A stretch of 64,000 nt of DNA from Gordonibacter urolithinfaciens (GTDB taxonomy: Bacteria; Actinomycetota; Coriobacteriia; Coriobacteriales; Eggerthellaceae): assembly GCF_900199375.1 (NCBI RefSeq), contig NZ_LT900217.1:2170001-2234000 (forward strand). The letters run 5' to 3'. Each line of letters opens with the position of its first letter. The first letter of the stretch is position 1. Positions 25,028 to 35,027 of the stretch are shown here, piece after piece. The notes below the pieces were generated by a model. That model did not search any database and was not told where the DNA came from. It was given only the letters and a program-made list of their open reading frames with translations. Both the position numbers and the translations under genes were made by a program.

Positions 25028-28000
25028 ATGAGCATGCTGGAAAAACTAAGCGACGCGAAGAACACGTTCGAGGGCAAGGCGCTGGCCGTCTTCATGTCCC
25101 TGGTGATGGTGCTCTCCTTCATCAACTTCTCTTCCTTCGCCGATGCGGCCGAGAACGGCACGTCGCCCGACGCCCCCGAGGCGCAGGCGGACGATCCGTC
25201 GAGCGAGCCCGCCGAAACCCCGGCTCCCGAATCCGCACCTTCAGCCGAGCCCGAGGCCGCCGCCCCGGCGGAGATCCCGGAGGCTTCCGAGCCGCCCGCG
25301 CAGAGCGAGGCGACCGTCCCGCCCGCGTCCGAGCCCGAACCCGACCTCCCCACCGCCGAGCCCGGCGTGGCCGTGGTGGGCGTAGAGCTCGACCATGCGT
25401 ACCTCGTTGTTGCCGACCAGGAGATAGCACTGCCGCTGACTTCTTTCAAAACATCGCTCAACAAAGATCTCGTGTTCGAGGTCAAGCCTGACGGCGGCTA
25501 CCAGATCGACAAAGTTGTGGCGAAGAGCAAAGCCGACGGGACCGAGAGGCCGCTGGAGCCTCAAGCAGATGGATCTTACCGGCTCGCTGCCTCGGAAGTG
25601 AGCAGCAACCTCGTTATAAAGCCGGTGGTGGCGCTTGCTCCCGAGCTGGATGGCGCGGTCGACGACGCTGACGGGCCGTCTGCGAAACCTGCCGAGGGCG
25701 AATTGGCCGACGGCAGCGATTCGGGTCTCGAAGCACCGAAGTCCGAAGCGGACGGCAATGCCGCAACACCGTTTGGTCTTGACAACACTCTCGGAGTTGA
25801 AGCCATCGGCGTTCCTACCGAGCTTACCGTAGATCCAGCGACGCTCAAGCTCAATGTCGGCGCTTCAAGCAAGCTCAAGGCCATTGTCGAGCCGGTCGGA
25901 TCCAATGGCAAAGTTGTCTGGACTTCGAGCGATCCAAGCGTGGCGAAGGTTACCGATGACGGCACGGTGAAGGCCTTGTCGGGCGGCACAACCACCATCA
26001 CGGCGCGTTCGGTTGCCAACCCGGCTCTTGCAAACGTATCCGTGGTTACCGTAACAGAGTCGCGTACTGTGAAGTTCAAGACCAACACGGGCGAGGGCGA
26101 GATAAAGAGCCTCGCCACAACGTCAGAGGTCGGTTCAACCATAATCATGCCCGAGCTCCCCGATGGGGCTGTTAATAATTGGCCTGCGAACAGGGTTTTC
26201 GTGGGATGGAGCGTTGATCAGCGTGCGGTTACCTCGGGCGGCAAGGACCACTACACTAATCCTGTCTTCGCTCCCGGATCGTCCTATGTCGTGCCCTCCG
26301 GAAAAGGCAATATCGAACTTTACGCGATCTACTCGGCGCAAAATATCGGTGCGGATTTTTACTTGCGTATCGACGGACAATTCCCGGCAGAGCCGCAGGG
26401 ACACAGCAATTCTGGGTACGTCAAGATTGGCTGGGTTGAAAATGCTATCAAGGTCGGCAAGTTCGTCACCGACACCACTGGCGCGATGGTGAGCGCCAAC
26501 CTTGCTGCAACGCCGAATGACGCGATGATTCAGAAGGCGTGTGCGGGCAATCCGAAACTGAGCTTCGATCCGGAGACGCAGACCGTCATCTGGTATGTTA
26601 TCAAAAACGAGGAGACGTGGCATGTCGACGGTGCTATCCGCGACAAAGCGTCAGTAGTGCTGGCCTACAGTCCCAATATTCCTGCTGGAGAGACTTTGAG
26701 CGGCACCTTCCCCAATACAAAGGCCTATGCCGCAGGCGCTTCGGTAAAGGTTGAAAGCGGAAAAGCCGACTGGCGCGCCGGCTACACGTTCAAGGAGTGG
26801 AATACAGAACCCGATGGATCCGGTACCTCCTACCAGGGTGGTTACTCCATCACCCTGAACGAATCGAAGACGCTCTATGCCATTTGGTCGCCGAAGGACG
26901 GTACGAACTACCGTATCCAAGACTATCTGCAAAACGCCGACGGATCGTGGCCCGACGAGCCATCGCATGCCACATCGGCCAGTGGGAAAACGGGCGCTAC
27001 GGTGTACGCCGATACGACGAAATCGTACACCGGCTACACTTTTGATGCCGGTAACGACAAGAACGTGCTGACCGGCAAGGTGGCGGGGGACGGCTCTCTC
27101 GTGTTGAAGAGGTACTATGCTATCAACACCTGCAAGGTCACGTATCTTCCGGGCGATTACGGAGCGTTTGATGCTGTTACGTACGAGGCCAAGTTCGGCA
27201 CCGCAACGCCGGAGTTCCAAGGTGAGAAGGACGAGAACGACAAGCCGTTGGGCAAGCAAGGCTACAACTTCGCCGGGTGGGCGCCGAGCGTGACCGAAAC
27301 GGTGGAGGCTGAAACGACCGAGTACGTGGCCCAGTGGACGGAGATGCCGGTTATCAACGTCCTGGTCAAAAGCGAGGATAAGGAAGTGGTGTACAACGGT
27401 GCCGAACATGTGGTCGACGTTGTTTCCGAGAACCTCGTTTACGAAGGCTTGCCTGCGGGCTACAAGATCCACAACCTGAGCGCATCCGGCCGCGGCACCG
27501 AGGCGGGCGAGTACGATATCGCCATCGACGGCACCCCTGTCGTTCTTAACGAAAAAGACGAGGATGTTACCGGTCGGTTCTTCATCGCGCGCAACAAGAA
27601 CAAGCTGACGGTCAAGAAGGCCCCGCTCACCATTACGGCCCCCACGAAAGAGAAGGTGTACGACGGCACCCCGCTGACGTTCGACCTGAACGACATTATC
27701 ACAGGCGAGGGCCTGGTCAAAGGTCTGGTCGATGGCCAGCAACTGGTCGGCATCGACCTGTTCGGCTCCATCACCGATGCCGGTACGGTGGAATCGTCCG
27801 TTCTCCAGGCGGTCATTACGAGCGGGTCTGAGAACGTGACGCGCAATTACAACATCACTTGCGAGCCGGGCACGCTGACCGTGAAAGAGTTCGAGGGCGA
27901 GATCGTTGCGACTACCGAAGGCGGCGAGTATCCCTACGACGGGGATTCCCATGGAGCGACGGTGAGCGTTAGCAGTCTGCCGGAAGGCTATACGCTGGTA

Positions 28001-31000
28001 ACAGCTTCCTCGAACGCCAGCGCGACCGATGTGACCGAAGAGCCCGTGGTGGCGAAGGTCGACACGCTGCGCATCATCAACAAGGCCGGCGTCGATGTGA
28101 CGGACAAGCTTAACATCGTCAAGAAGGAGGAGGGCACGATTGTCGTCAAGCCTGCCAAGCTGTACGTGAAGACGCGTACTGCCTCCAAGCCCTACGACGG
28201 TACCCCGCTCACGGCCGCCGGTGAGATGACTGGTTTGGTGAACAACGAGACCGCCGCTTTCACCACCACTGGCACGGCCACCGAGGTCAATGCGCCCGAA
28301 GGCACCCCTAACACGTACACGATAGACTGGAACGGCAGCGCCAAGAAGTCCAACTATACGGTCGAGGAGGATCTTGGCACGCTGACGGTGAAAGAGTTTG
28401 CCGGCGAGATCGTTGCGAAGGCCGAAGGCGGCAGGTACCCCTACGACGGGAACCCCCATGGGGCGACGGTGAGCGTAAGTGCTCTGCCAACAGGCTACAC
28501 GCTGGCAGAGGCCTCGTCGAGCGCCAGCGCGACCGATGTGACCGAAGAGCCCGTGGTGGCGAAGGTCGACACGCTGCGCATCATCAACAAGGCCAGCGTC
28601 GATGTGACCGACAGGCTGAATATAAAGAAGATCGACGGACAGATCGAGGTTACGCCGGCGCCGCTGGCTGTGAGGATCGTGGGCAATTTCGCCCTTGAAG
28701 CCTATACCGGCGAAACGTTCACGGTCGACGGTTTCATTATCGATACCCCCATCGGGGACAAGGCGACGATCGCTCTCAAGGAGGGTGTGGCCGCCCATGC
28801 CGAAGGTGCGGATGCGGGCACGTACCCCATGGGCCTGACGGCCGACAGCTTCAACGTCTCGTCTCGCAACTACGAGGTGACGTTGGAGGTTGTGGACGGC
28901 TTCTTGCGGATATCCCCGCTTGACACGCTCGAGGTGGCGGCCGAGGACGTCAAGGAACTGTACGACGGCAACCTGTACGGCATCGAGGCCGTTTCATCCG
29001 CCAAGGACGGACGTACGTCCGTAAAGTACTACAACGAGGCCACCGACGCATTCGACCTTGATAAGTCGCCGGTGTTCAAGGATGCCGGCACATATACCGT
29101 GCGGTTCCAGGCAACCAACCCGAACTACAGCAACGTTGCCGAAGGCTCCGCAACCGTCACCATCGAGAAGCGCACGGTGACGCTGGAGAGCGCGAGCGCC
29201 TCTCGGCAGTACAACGGCGAAGCGCTTGTAGCCCCCACGGTGAAGGTGGGCGGTGACGGGTTCGTTGCCGGCGAGGAGCCTGCTTACGAGGTGACCGGTT
29301 CCGCGACCAACGTCGCCGACACGCGTGACGAAAACAACGAGTTCGCTTATACGTTCCCCGAGGGCGTGAACGCGGACAACTACGAAGTGACCACGCTGTT
29401 CGGCACCCTGGCCATCACGCCGGCGCCTTTGCTGGTAACGGTGACGGGCAAGCATGCATCGGTTCCCTACGATGGGGGCCTGCATGAGGTCGACGGCTTC
29501 GGCGACGATGCCGCAGGCAAGGCGACGATCGCTCTCAAGGAGGGTGCGGCCGCCCATGCCGAGGGCACGGATGCGGGCGAGTACTTCATGGGCCTCACGC
29601 CCGACAGCTTCGACGTCTCCTCGCCGAACTACACGGTGACGCTGAACGTGGTCGACGGCTACCTGCGCATCGACCCGGCGGGGGAGATGTCCGTTTCGGC
29701 CAGCGACGTGGCTAAGACCTATGACAGCAACCGCTACGGCGTGAAGGCCGAGGCTTCGGTGGAGGGCGCGACGATCCGCTACTGCGATCCGGCTACGGGC
29801 GAGTACACCTTGAAAGAATCCCCGACGTTCCTCGATTGGACGGACGGCCCGCAGACGGTGGAGTTCCAAGCGACCCATCCGAACTACCAGACGGCGTATG
29901 GAACCGCAACCGTTACCATCGACAAGCGCACGGTGGTTCTGCGCTCCGGCGATGCCGAGCGGGAATACGACGGAACGGCGCTCGTCAAGCACGAGGCAAG
30001 CGTTGTCGACGGGGCGTTCGTCCGCGGCCAAGAGCCCGAAATCGCCTATTACGGCTCCGCGACGAACGTCGCCGACACGCACGACGGCAACAACGGGTTC
30101 TCCTACGAGTTCCCTGAAGGCGTGAACGCGGACAACTACCAAGTAACCACGCTGTTCGGCACCCTTACCATCACGCCTGCTCCCTTGCTGGTAACGGTGA
30201 CGGGCGCGTTCGACAACGTGACGTTTGATGGGAAGCCCCATACGGTGGAGGGCTTCACGGTGGGCGACGAGGCCGCCGGGGGGAAGGCGACCATCGCGTT
30301 GAAGGACGGCGAGCGGGCGTATGCCGAGGGCGTGGCGGCAGGCCGGTATCCCATGAACCTGACCGCGGAGCAGTTCACGGTGCAGTCCGATAACTACCGC
30401 GTGACGTTGAACGTGATCGACGGCTACCTGAACATCGACAAGGCGGGCACGTTGAGCGTCGATGCCCAGCCGGTCGTCAAAACCTACGATGGGTCGGGCT
30501 ACGGTGTGGAGGCCAAGGCCTCGGTCGACGGGGCCCATATCAGGTACTACAACGCGGAAACGGATGCGTACGACCTGACGGAATCGCCGAAATACGCGGA
30601 CGCGGGAACCTATACCGTGAAATTCCAAGCTGCCCTTGATAACTACAACACCGCCGAGGGCGCGGCGACCGTGACCATCAACCCGCGTGCCGTCACGCTG
30701 ACCAGCGCCGATGCGGCCAAACCGTACGACGGTACGCCGCTGGTCGCCGAGGACGTCATCGTGTCCGGCGGCTTCGTGACCGGCGAGGGCGCTGCGTATT
30801 CCGACTTCGCGTCGCTGACCGATGCGGGCACGACGTCCAATACCTTCGACTACCGCCTGAACGAGGGAACGAAGGCATCGAACTACAAGGTGAGGAAAAT
30901 CCCCGGCACGCTCGAGGTGGAGAAGGCCCCGCTGGCCGTCCGCATCCAGGGCGCTGTGAAATCGGTCGCCTACAACGGCGCGCTCCAAGCGGTCGACGGC

Positions 31001-33853
31001 TACAAGGTGCTCGACGACGTTGCCGGCAAGGCCTCGATCGAGCTTGCCGGAAACGCCGCCGCCCATGCCGAAGGCGTGGACGTGGGCGAGTACCCCATGG
31101 GCCTCTCCCCCGAAAGCTTCTCGGTGACGTCGCGCAACTACGAGGTGACGCTGGAAGTGGCCGACGGGAAGCTTGCCATAAGCCCCTCCGGCGCCTTGAC
31201 GGTTTCGGCCGAGCCCGTGAGTGCCATGTACGACGGGAAGCGCCAGGGCGTCGAGCCGACCGCATCCCTTCCCGGCGCGAAGATCAGCTACTGGTCCGCC
31301 GAGAGCGGCGACTACACGCTCGATGCGTGCCCGACGTACCTCGACGTGACCGACGGGCCCCAGGCGGTGAAATTCAAGGCGACGCTTCCGAACCATCAGG
31401 ACGCCTACGGCGAGACCACCGTGGAGGTAACGGTGCGCCCTGTCTCGGTGACGAGCGCCGATGGCGAGAAAGTCTACGATGGCAACCCGCTGACGAACGC
31501 GACCGTAACCGTGGGCGGCTTTGGCTTCGTGAACGGCGAGGAGCCCGCGTTCGCCGTAACCGGCTCGCAGACCGATGCGGGATCTGCGCCCAACGCCTTC
31601 GCCTATGCTTTCCCCGGGGGCGTGCGCGAGGGCAACTACGCGATAACCAAGAACGAGGGAACCTTGACGGTGCGCAAGGCCCCCTTGACGGTAAACGTGG
31701 TGGGCAACCACGACACGGTGACGTTCGACGGTAGGTCGCACCAGGTCGACGGTTTTGCCGACGATGCTGCCGGCAGGGCCATCATCAAGCTCAAAGACGG
31801 CGTGCTCGCCCACGCCGAGGGCACCGACGCGGGAACCTACCCGATGGGGCTCACGGCCGACAGCTTCGACGTTGCGTCGAGGAACTACGACGTGACGCTG
31901 ACGGTGACGGACGGCTACCTTGCCATCAACCCGGCAGGGGTCATGACGGTGGCCGCCGACAACGTTTCGAAGAGGTACGACGGCAAGCGGGTGGGCGTCC
32001 AGGCGACGGCCTCGGTCGAAGGCGCCGAGGTCAGGTACTTCAACGCGGACACGGGGGCGTTCGACCTCGAAGAGTCGCCGACGTTCCTCGACGCGACGGA
32101 GGGTGCCGCCGTTGTGCGCTTCCAGGCCACGCACCCGAACTACGCGACCGTCGAGGGCTCGGCAACCGTGACGATTGACAAGCGGTCGGTGGTGCTGACG
32201 TCGGACGATGCGAGCAAGACGTACGACGGCGAAGCGCTTTCTGCAGAGCGCGTGACAGTGTCCGGCGAGGGCTTCGCCGACGGCGAGGGAGCCGTCTATA
32301 CCGATTTCGCGAGCATCGTCGATGCGGGCAGCGTACCGAACGCGTTCGCATACCGACTTGAAGAGGGAACCCATGCCGGCAACTACGATGTTACCGTCGT
32401 CCCGGGCGTGTTGAGCGTTGCGAAGGCCCCGCTGGCGATCACGGTGACGGGCAACCAGGCTGCAGCTGTCTACGACGGCGCGAACCACCTCGCCGAAGGC
32501 TACGTCGTCGACGGCGCCGACGGCAAGGCCGAGGTCGTGCTGCGGGACGGCGTGCTCGCCCGTGCCGAGGGAACCGACGCCGGTACCTACCCGATGGGGC
32601 TCGCGGCCGACAGCTTCGAGGTGCGGTCGAATAACTACGACGTGACGCTGACGGTGGTGGACGGCTCGCTGTCGGTGGCGCCTGCCAAGCTGCTCATCTC
32701 GGCCAACGACGCGAGCAAGAGGTACGGGCAAGCCGATCCTGCGCTGACGGCGTCGGTTGCGGGCCTGGTTGGGGGCGACGCCTTCTCCGGCTCGTATAAC
32801 GTGACGCGCGTCGAGGGCGAGTCGGTCGGCACGTATGCGATCACCGTCGAGGACGCGGTCTCGGGCGATCCGAACTATGTGGTCGAAGTGGCTCCGGGCT
32901 CCTTCACCATCGTTCCCGCCGACGCCGTTTCCCTCGTGGTAGGCGGCGGCACGAAGGTCTACGACGGCACGCCGCTGGTGCCGACGGGCTTCACGCCGTC
33001 CGGCTTGGCCGACGGCGATTACGTGGAGGTGGTGTACAGCGGCTCGCAGACCGATGCCGGCTCGAGCGCCTCGGGCCTCGCGAGCTACGTTATCCGCAAC
33101 GCCGCGGGCGAGGACGTGACGGCCAACTACGAGAACGTCAACGTGGTGCCCGGTGATTTGACCGTGACGCCTGCGGCTGCCATGATCGTCGTGGCCGATG
33201 CGGCCAAGGTGGCCGGCGCGGCCGATCCGACGTTCACCGGCACGGTGACAGGGCTCGTCGACGAGGGTGACCTCGGGAGGGTTGCCTTTGTCCGCTCGAA
33301 CGGCGACGAGGCTCCCGGAACCTACGTCGACGCGCTCACGGCGTCCTTCACCGACAATCCGAATTACACGGTGACGGTCGTCCCCGGCACGTTCACCATC
33401 ACGGCCGCCCCGGTGGTTCCTCCGGCGCCGGTCACGCCGGCCACGCCGACGCCCGGCACGCCGGTGCCCCCGGTCACGCCGGCCACGCCGACGCCCGGCA
33501 CGCCGGTGCCCCCGGTTACGCCGGGCGTAACGCCCGAGGGCACGCCTCCGGCTGCAGCGGCGGTAATCGAGGTCCTCGAGGACGCTGTCACTCCGTTGGC
33601 TGGCCCGCAGGAGGAGACGATCGGCGACAACGAGAACCCGCTCGCAGGCTTCAACCGGGTGAACTGCTGGGTGCACTACTATCTCATCCTGGGCATCATC
33701 GTCACGGTGATCTACGGAGCGGGCGTGCTGGTGCGGCGCATCAACTTCACGCGCAAGCTCAAGGGCTTCGAGAACGACGTGCTCGGCATCGAGGACGAGC
33801 AGGCGGCTGCCCCGTTCGCGGCGCCGTTCGCGACGGATGGCAGGGAGGCCTAG
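25028..33853 (+). CDS. Giant MBG-domain surface protein (adhesin-like)
   Basis: About 2941 residues. It has an N-terminal signal (VFMSLVMVLSFINFSSFADA), a Pro/Glu-rich linker, a bacterial Ig-like (Big2) domain near residues 270-345, and InlB/Listeria-Bacteroides repeats to about residue 770. About 23 MBG-type repeats (xYDGxP..) follow to about 2790, then a Pro/Thr stretch and one C-terminal membrane helix with a short basic then acidic tail. There is no LPXTG motif, so the helix anchors it. The MBG part is organised in an A-B-C order repeated about five times. Start: the ATG at 25028, though GTG 25019 with AGGA close by is possible. It probably acts as a surface stalk or adhesin. Confidence 0.85.
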   Translation: MSMLEKLSDAKNTFEGKALAVFMSLVMVLSFINFSSFADAAENGTSPDAPEAQADDPSSEPAETPAPESAPSAEPEAAAPAEIPEASEPPAQSEATVPPASEPEPDLPTAEPGVAVVGVELDHAYLVVADQEIALPLTSFKTSLNKDLVFEVKPDGGYQIDKVVAKSKADGTERPLEPQADGSYRLAASEVSSNLVIKPVVALAPELDGAVDDADGPSAKPAEGELADGSDSGLEAPKSEADGNAATPFGLDNTLGVEAIGVPTELTVDPATLKLNVGASSKLKAIVEPVGSNGKVVWTSSDPSVAKVTDDGTVKALSGGTTTITARSVANPALANVSVVTVTESRTVKFKTNTGEGEIKSLATTSEVGSTIIMPELPDGAVNNWPANRVFVGWSVDQRAVTSGGKDHYTNPVFAPGSSYVVPSGKGNIELYAIYSAQNIGADFYLRIDGQFPAEPQGHSNSGYVKIGWVENAIKVGKFVTDTTGAMVSANLAATPNDAMIQKACAGNPKLSFDPETQTVIWYVIKNEETWHVDGAIRDKASVVLAYSPNIPAGETLSGTFPNTKAYAAGASVKVESGKADWRAGYTFKEWNTEPDGSGTSYQGGYSITLNESKTLYAIWSPKDGTNYRIQDYLQNADGSWPDEPSHATSASGKTGATVYADTTKSYTGYTFDAGNDKNVLTGKVAGDGSLVLKRYYAINTCKVTYLPGDYGAFDAVTYEAKFGTATPEFQGEKDENDKPLGKQGYNFAGWAPSVTETVEAETTEYVAQWTEMPVINVLVKSEDKEVVYNGAEHVVDVVSENLVYEGLPAGYKIHNLSASGRGTEAGEYDIAIDGTPVVLNEKDEDVTGRFFIARNKNKLTVKKAPLTITAPTKEKVYDGTPLTFDLNDIITGEGLVKGLVDGQQLVGIDLFGSITDAGTVESSVLQAVITSGSENVTRNYNITCEPGTLTVKEFEGEIVATTEGGEYPYDGDSHGATVSVSSLPEGYTLVTASSNASATDVTEEPVVAKVDTLRIINKAGVDVTDKLNIVKKEEGTIVVKPAKLYVKTRTASKPYDGTPLTAAGEMTGLVNNETAAFTTTGTATEVNAPEGTPNTYTIDWNGSAKKSNYTVEEDLGTLTVKEFAGEIVAKAEGGRYPYDGNPHGATVSVSALPTGYTLAEASSSASATDVTEEPVVAKVDTLRIINKASVDVTDRLNIKKIDGQIEVTPAPLAVRIVGNFALEAYTGETFTVDGFIIDTPIGDKATIALKEGVAAHAEGADAGTYPMGLTADSFNVSSRNYEVTLEVVDGFLRISPLDTLEVAAEDVKELYDGNLYGIEAVSSAKDGRTSVKYYNEATDAFDLDKSPVFKDAGTYTVRFQATNPNYSNVAEGSATVTIEKRTVTLESASASRQYNGEALVAPTVKVGGDGFVAGEEPAYEVTGSATNVADTRDENNEFAYTFPEGVNADNYEVTTLFGTLAITPAPLLVTVTGKHASVPYDGGLHEVDGFGDDAAGKATIALKEGAAAHAEGTDAGEYFMGLTPDSFDVSSPNYTVTLNVVDGYLRIDPAGEMSVSASDVAKTYDSNRYGVKAEASVEGATIRYCDPATGEYTLKESPTFLDWTDGPQTVEFQATHPNYQTAYGTATVTIDKRTVVLRSGDAEREYDGTALVKHEASVVDGAFVRGQEPEIAYYGSATNVADTHDGNNGFSYEFPEGVNADNYQVTTLFGTLTITPAPLLVTVTGAFDNVTFDGKPHTVEGFTVGDEAAGGKATIALKDGERAYAEGVAAGRYPMNLTAEQFTVQSDNYRVTLNVIDGYLNIDKAGTLSVDAQPVVKTYDGSGYGVEAKASVDGAHIRYYNAETDAYDLTESPKYADAGTYTVKFQAALDNYNTAEGAATVTINPRAVTLTSADAAKPYDGTPLVAEDVIVSGGFVTGEGAAYSDFASLTDAGTTSNTFDYRLNEGTKASNYKVRKIPGTLEVEKAPLAVRIQGAVKSVAYNGALQAVDGYKVLDDVAGKASIELAGNAAAHAEGVDVGEYPMGLSPESFSVTSRNYEVTLEVADGKLAISPSGALTVSAEPVSAMYDGKRQGVEPTASLPGAKISYWSAESGDYTLDACPTYLDVTDGPQAVKFKATLPNHQDAYGETTVEVTVRPVSVTSADGEKVYDGNPLTNATVTVGGFGFVNGEEPAFAVTGSQTDAGSAPNAFAYAFPGGVREGNYAITKNEGTLTVRKAPLTVNVVGNHDTVTFDGRSHQVDGFADDAAGRAIIKLKDGVLAHAEGTDAGTYPMGLTADSFDVASRNYDVTLTVTDGYLAINPAGVMTVAADNVSKRYDGKRVGVQATASVEGAEVRYFNADTGAFDLEESPTFLDATEGAAVVRFQATHPNYATVEGSATVTIDKRSVVLTSDDASKTYDGEALSAERVTVSGEGFADGEGAVYTDFASIVDAGSVPNAFAYRLEEGTHAGNYDVTVVPGVLSVAKAPLAITVTGNQAAAVYDGANHLAEGYVVDGADGKAEVVLRDGVLARAEGTDAGTYPMGLAADSFEVRSNNYDVTLTVVDGSLSVAPAKLLISANDASKRYGQADPALTASVAGLVGGDAFSGSYNVTRVEGESVGTYAITVEDAVSGDPNYVVEVAPGSFTIVPADAVSLVVGGGTKVYDGTPLVPTGFTPSGLADGDYVEVVYSGSQTDAGSSASGLASYVIRNAAGEDVTANYENVNVVPGDLTVTPAAAMIVVADAAKVAGAADPTFTGTVTGLVDEGDLGRVAFVRSNGDEAPGTYVDALTASFTDNPNYTVTVVPGTFTITAAPVVPPAPVTPATPTPGTPVPPVTPATPTPGTPVPPVTPGVTPEGTPPAAAAVIEVLEDAVTPLAGPQEETIGDNENPLAGFNRVNCWVHYYLILGIIVTVIYGAGVLVRRINFTRKLKGFENDVLGIEDEQAAAPFAAPFATDGREA
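28015..28594 (+). repeat. Pair of 73-bp identical direct repeats inside the adhesin gene
   Basis: 28015-28087 and 28522-28594 are identical over 73 bp (CGCCAGCGCGACCGATGTGA... to AACAAGGCC). They lie 507 bp apart, a multiple of three, so recombination would remove or add exactly 169 codons in frame. Confidence 0.8.
33428..33511 (+). repeat. Two 42-bp tandem repeats encoding the Pro/Thr linker
   Basis: Two perfect copies of a 42-bp unit (33428-33469 and 33470-33511), with a partial third after. The unit encodes a 14-residue Pro/Thr/Gly-rich block just before the C-terminal membrane helix. It could vary in copy number by slippage in frame. Confidence 0.8.
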
Positions 33854-33854
33854 C

Positions 33855-34454
33855 ATGAGGAAGAGCAACTGGCTGATACTGGCCGTCTTGGCCGTGGCCG
33901 CGGGCCTTTTCCTGTGGCTGTGGTACTACCTGGGCTTCAACTTCGTGGACGACCCGTTCGACCTGGTGCTCGCCGTGGTATGGTGGGCGGTGGTTCTGGT
34001 GCTGGTCGTGGGCATCCACACTGCCGAGAAAAGGCGCCGGCGCCGCGTGCGCACGGCCTACCTCGCGCCGGGGGTGCTGTTCAACAGCGAGGCCGGGTTC
34101 GTCGACCTCGAAGCGTTCGAGGAGGGTACCACCCTCGCGGACGCGATCGAGCAGACGCTCGTCGGCCTGAAGTACACGTTCGACCGCAAGGATCCAGCCG
34201 ACGAGGACGAGGCGGCGACAGGGCCCGGCGGCATCCCGTCCTCTGCCGTGAACATCGACGGGCGTTCGGCATCCGGCGAAGCGGCCGCCTCCGCCAAGCC
34301 TCGCGGAACCGTGAGGTTCGAGCGCATCGTGCGCACGGACAAGTTCGACAAGGACGATGCCGACAAATGGGAAGGCGAGGTCGTTGACGTGAGGACGCAG
34401 GAAGCCACGCCCTTCAAGGGCAAGGAGGAGCTCTCCGTCCTTCTCGCGGCGTAG
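33855..34454 (+). CDS. Small membrane protein coupled to the adhesin gene
   Basis: A protein of 199 residues starting directly after the adhesin stop. Two hydrophobic helices (residues ~5-22 and 38-55) are followed by a basic patch (EKRRRRRVR) and a soluble C-terminal domain of ~140 residues. No motif is recognised. The position suggests a partner in export or anchoring of the adhesin. It ends before a terminator-like hairpin shared with the convergent molbindin gene. Confidence 0.78.
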   Translation: MRKSNWLILAVLAVAAGLFLWLWYYLGFNFVDDPFDLVLAVVWWAVVLVLVVGIHTAEKRRRRRVRTAYLAPGVLFNSEAGFVDLEAFEEGTTLADAIEQTLVGLKYTFDRKDPADEDEAATGPGGIPSSAVNIDGRSASGEAAASAKPRGTVRFERIVRTDKFDKDDADKWEGEVVDVRTQEATPFKGKEELSVLLAA

Positions 34455-34488
34455 TCCCGCCAGCCGGCCTCCCGGTAAAGCGCAAAAA

Positions 34489-34524
34489 GCAGGCGACCCC
34501 TCGAATGAACGAGGGGTCGCCTGC
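34489..34524 (-). terminator. Terminator of the molbindin gene (probably bidirectional)
   Basis: A perfect 15-bp stem GCAGGCGACCCCTCG / CGAGGGGTCGCCTGC with a 6-nt loop. On the minus strand TTTTTG follows, so it ends the molbindin transcript. On the plus strand the tail is weaker. Confidence 0.85.
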
Positions 34525-34550
34525 TGTAAGAACCGAAGGAGCGCGCAGCG

Positions 34551-34763
34551 CTAGTCGTCGACCCCGATGATCACCGACGAGGCCTTGACGATGGCGTAGG
34601 CCTCCTTGCCCACTTCCAGCTCCAGCTCCTTGAGCGACCCCATGGAGATGGTCGACGTGATAAGCTGGCCGCCCTCCAGCTCCATGATCACGATGGCGTT
34701 GACCGCTCCCGGATGAATGGCCGTGATGGTGCCCTTCAGCGTGTTGCGTGCAGAAAGCTTCAT
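34551..34763 (-). CDS. Molybdenum-pterin-binding (Mop/TOBE) protein, molbindin
   Basis: A single Mop/TOBE domain of 70 residues (SARNTLKGTITAIHPGAVNAIVIMELEGG...). These small proteins assemble into oligomers that bind molybdate or tungstate in the cytoplasm. AAAGGGG lies upstream of the ATG. It is divergent from pstS and is not next to any mod transporter here. Confidence 0.9.
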   Translation of the reverse strand: MKLSARNTLKGTITAIHPGAVNAIVIMELEGGQLITSTISMGSLKELELEVGKEAYAIVKASSVIIGVDD

Positions 34764-34884
34764 TGAATCAATGCACCCCTTTCGGGTCGTCCCCTCGTTC
34801 CAAACCGTCCCCTCCATTGTAACGCCCCTGGTGCATTCGTGCGAGCAGAACCGCAACTCGCGAGAGCAAGCCGGCTCTTCCGAG

Positions 34885-34940
34885 GCTTTACCAAGATTTG
34901 ACCGGCCCGAGACAGAGGCTTGATGCTCTTTCTTCATCAT
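34885..34940 (+). promoter_or_regulatory. Pho-box-like motif upstream of pstS
   Basis: GCTTTACCAAGATTTGACC (34885-34903) matches the sequence upstream of phoB at 16 of 19 positions. A CATCAT (34935-34940) at a matching distance could be the -10. Repeated TTxACC half-sites 11 nt apart fit a PhoB-type direct-repeat site. Confidence 0.5.
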
Positions 34941-35027
34941 GTTCCGTGCGGCGCTGCTCCGTCGAGGGCGGCACTGCGCGAAGCGAACAGATACGCGCCC
35001 GGGAGGGGCGCCGAGGAAAGGAAGAGC

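Noticed and set aside
33600-33853. LPXTG-type sorting signal in the adhesin
   Set aside because: The C-terminus has a membrane helix with a ~35-residue tail and no LPXTG/SPXTG-like motif before it.
28994-33868. Very long open frame antisense to the adhesin gene
   Set aside because: Caused by the high GC and repeated codons of the plus-strand gene; its product is Arg/His-rich, has no domain, and has no ribosome site.
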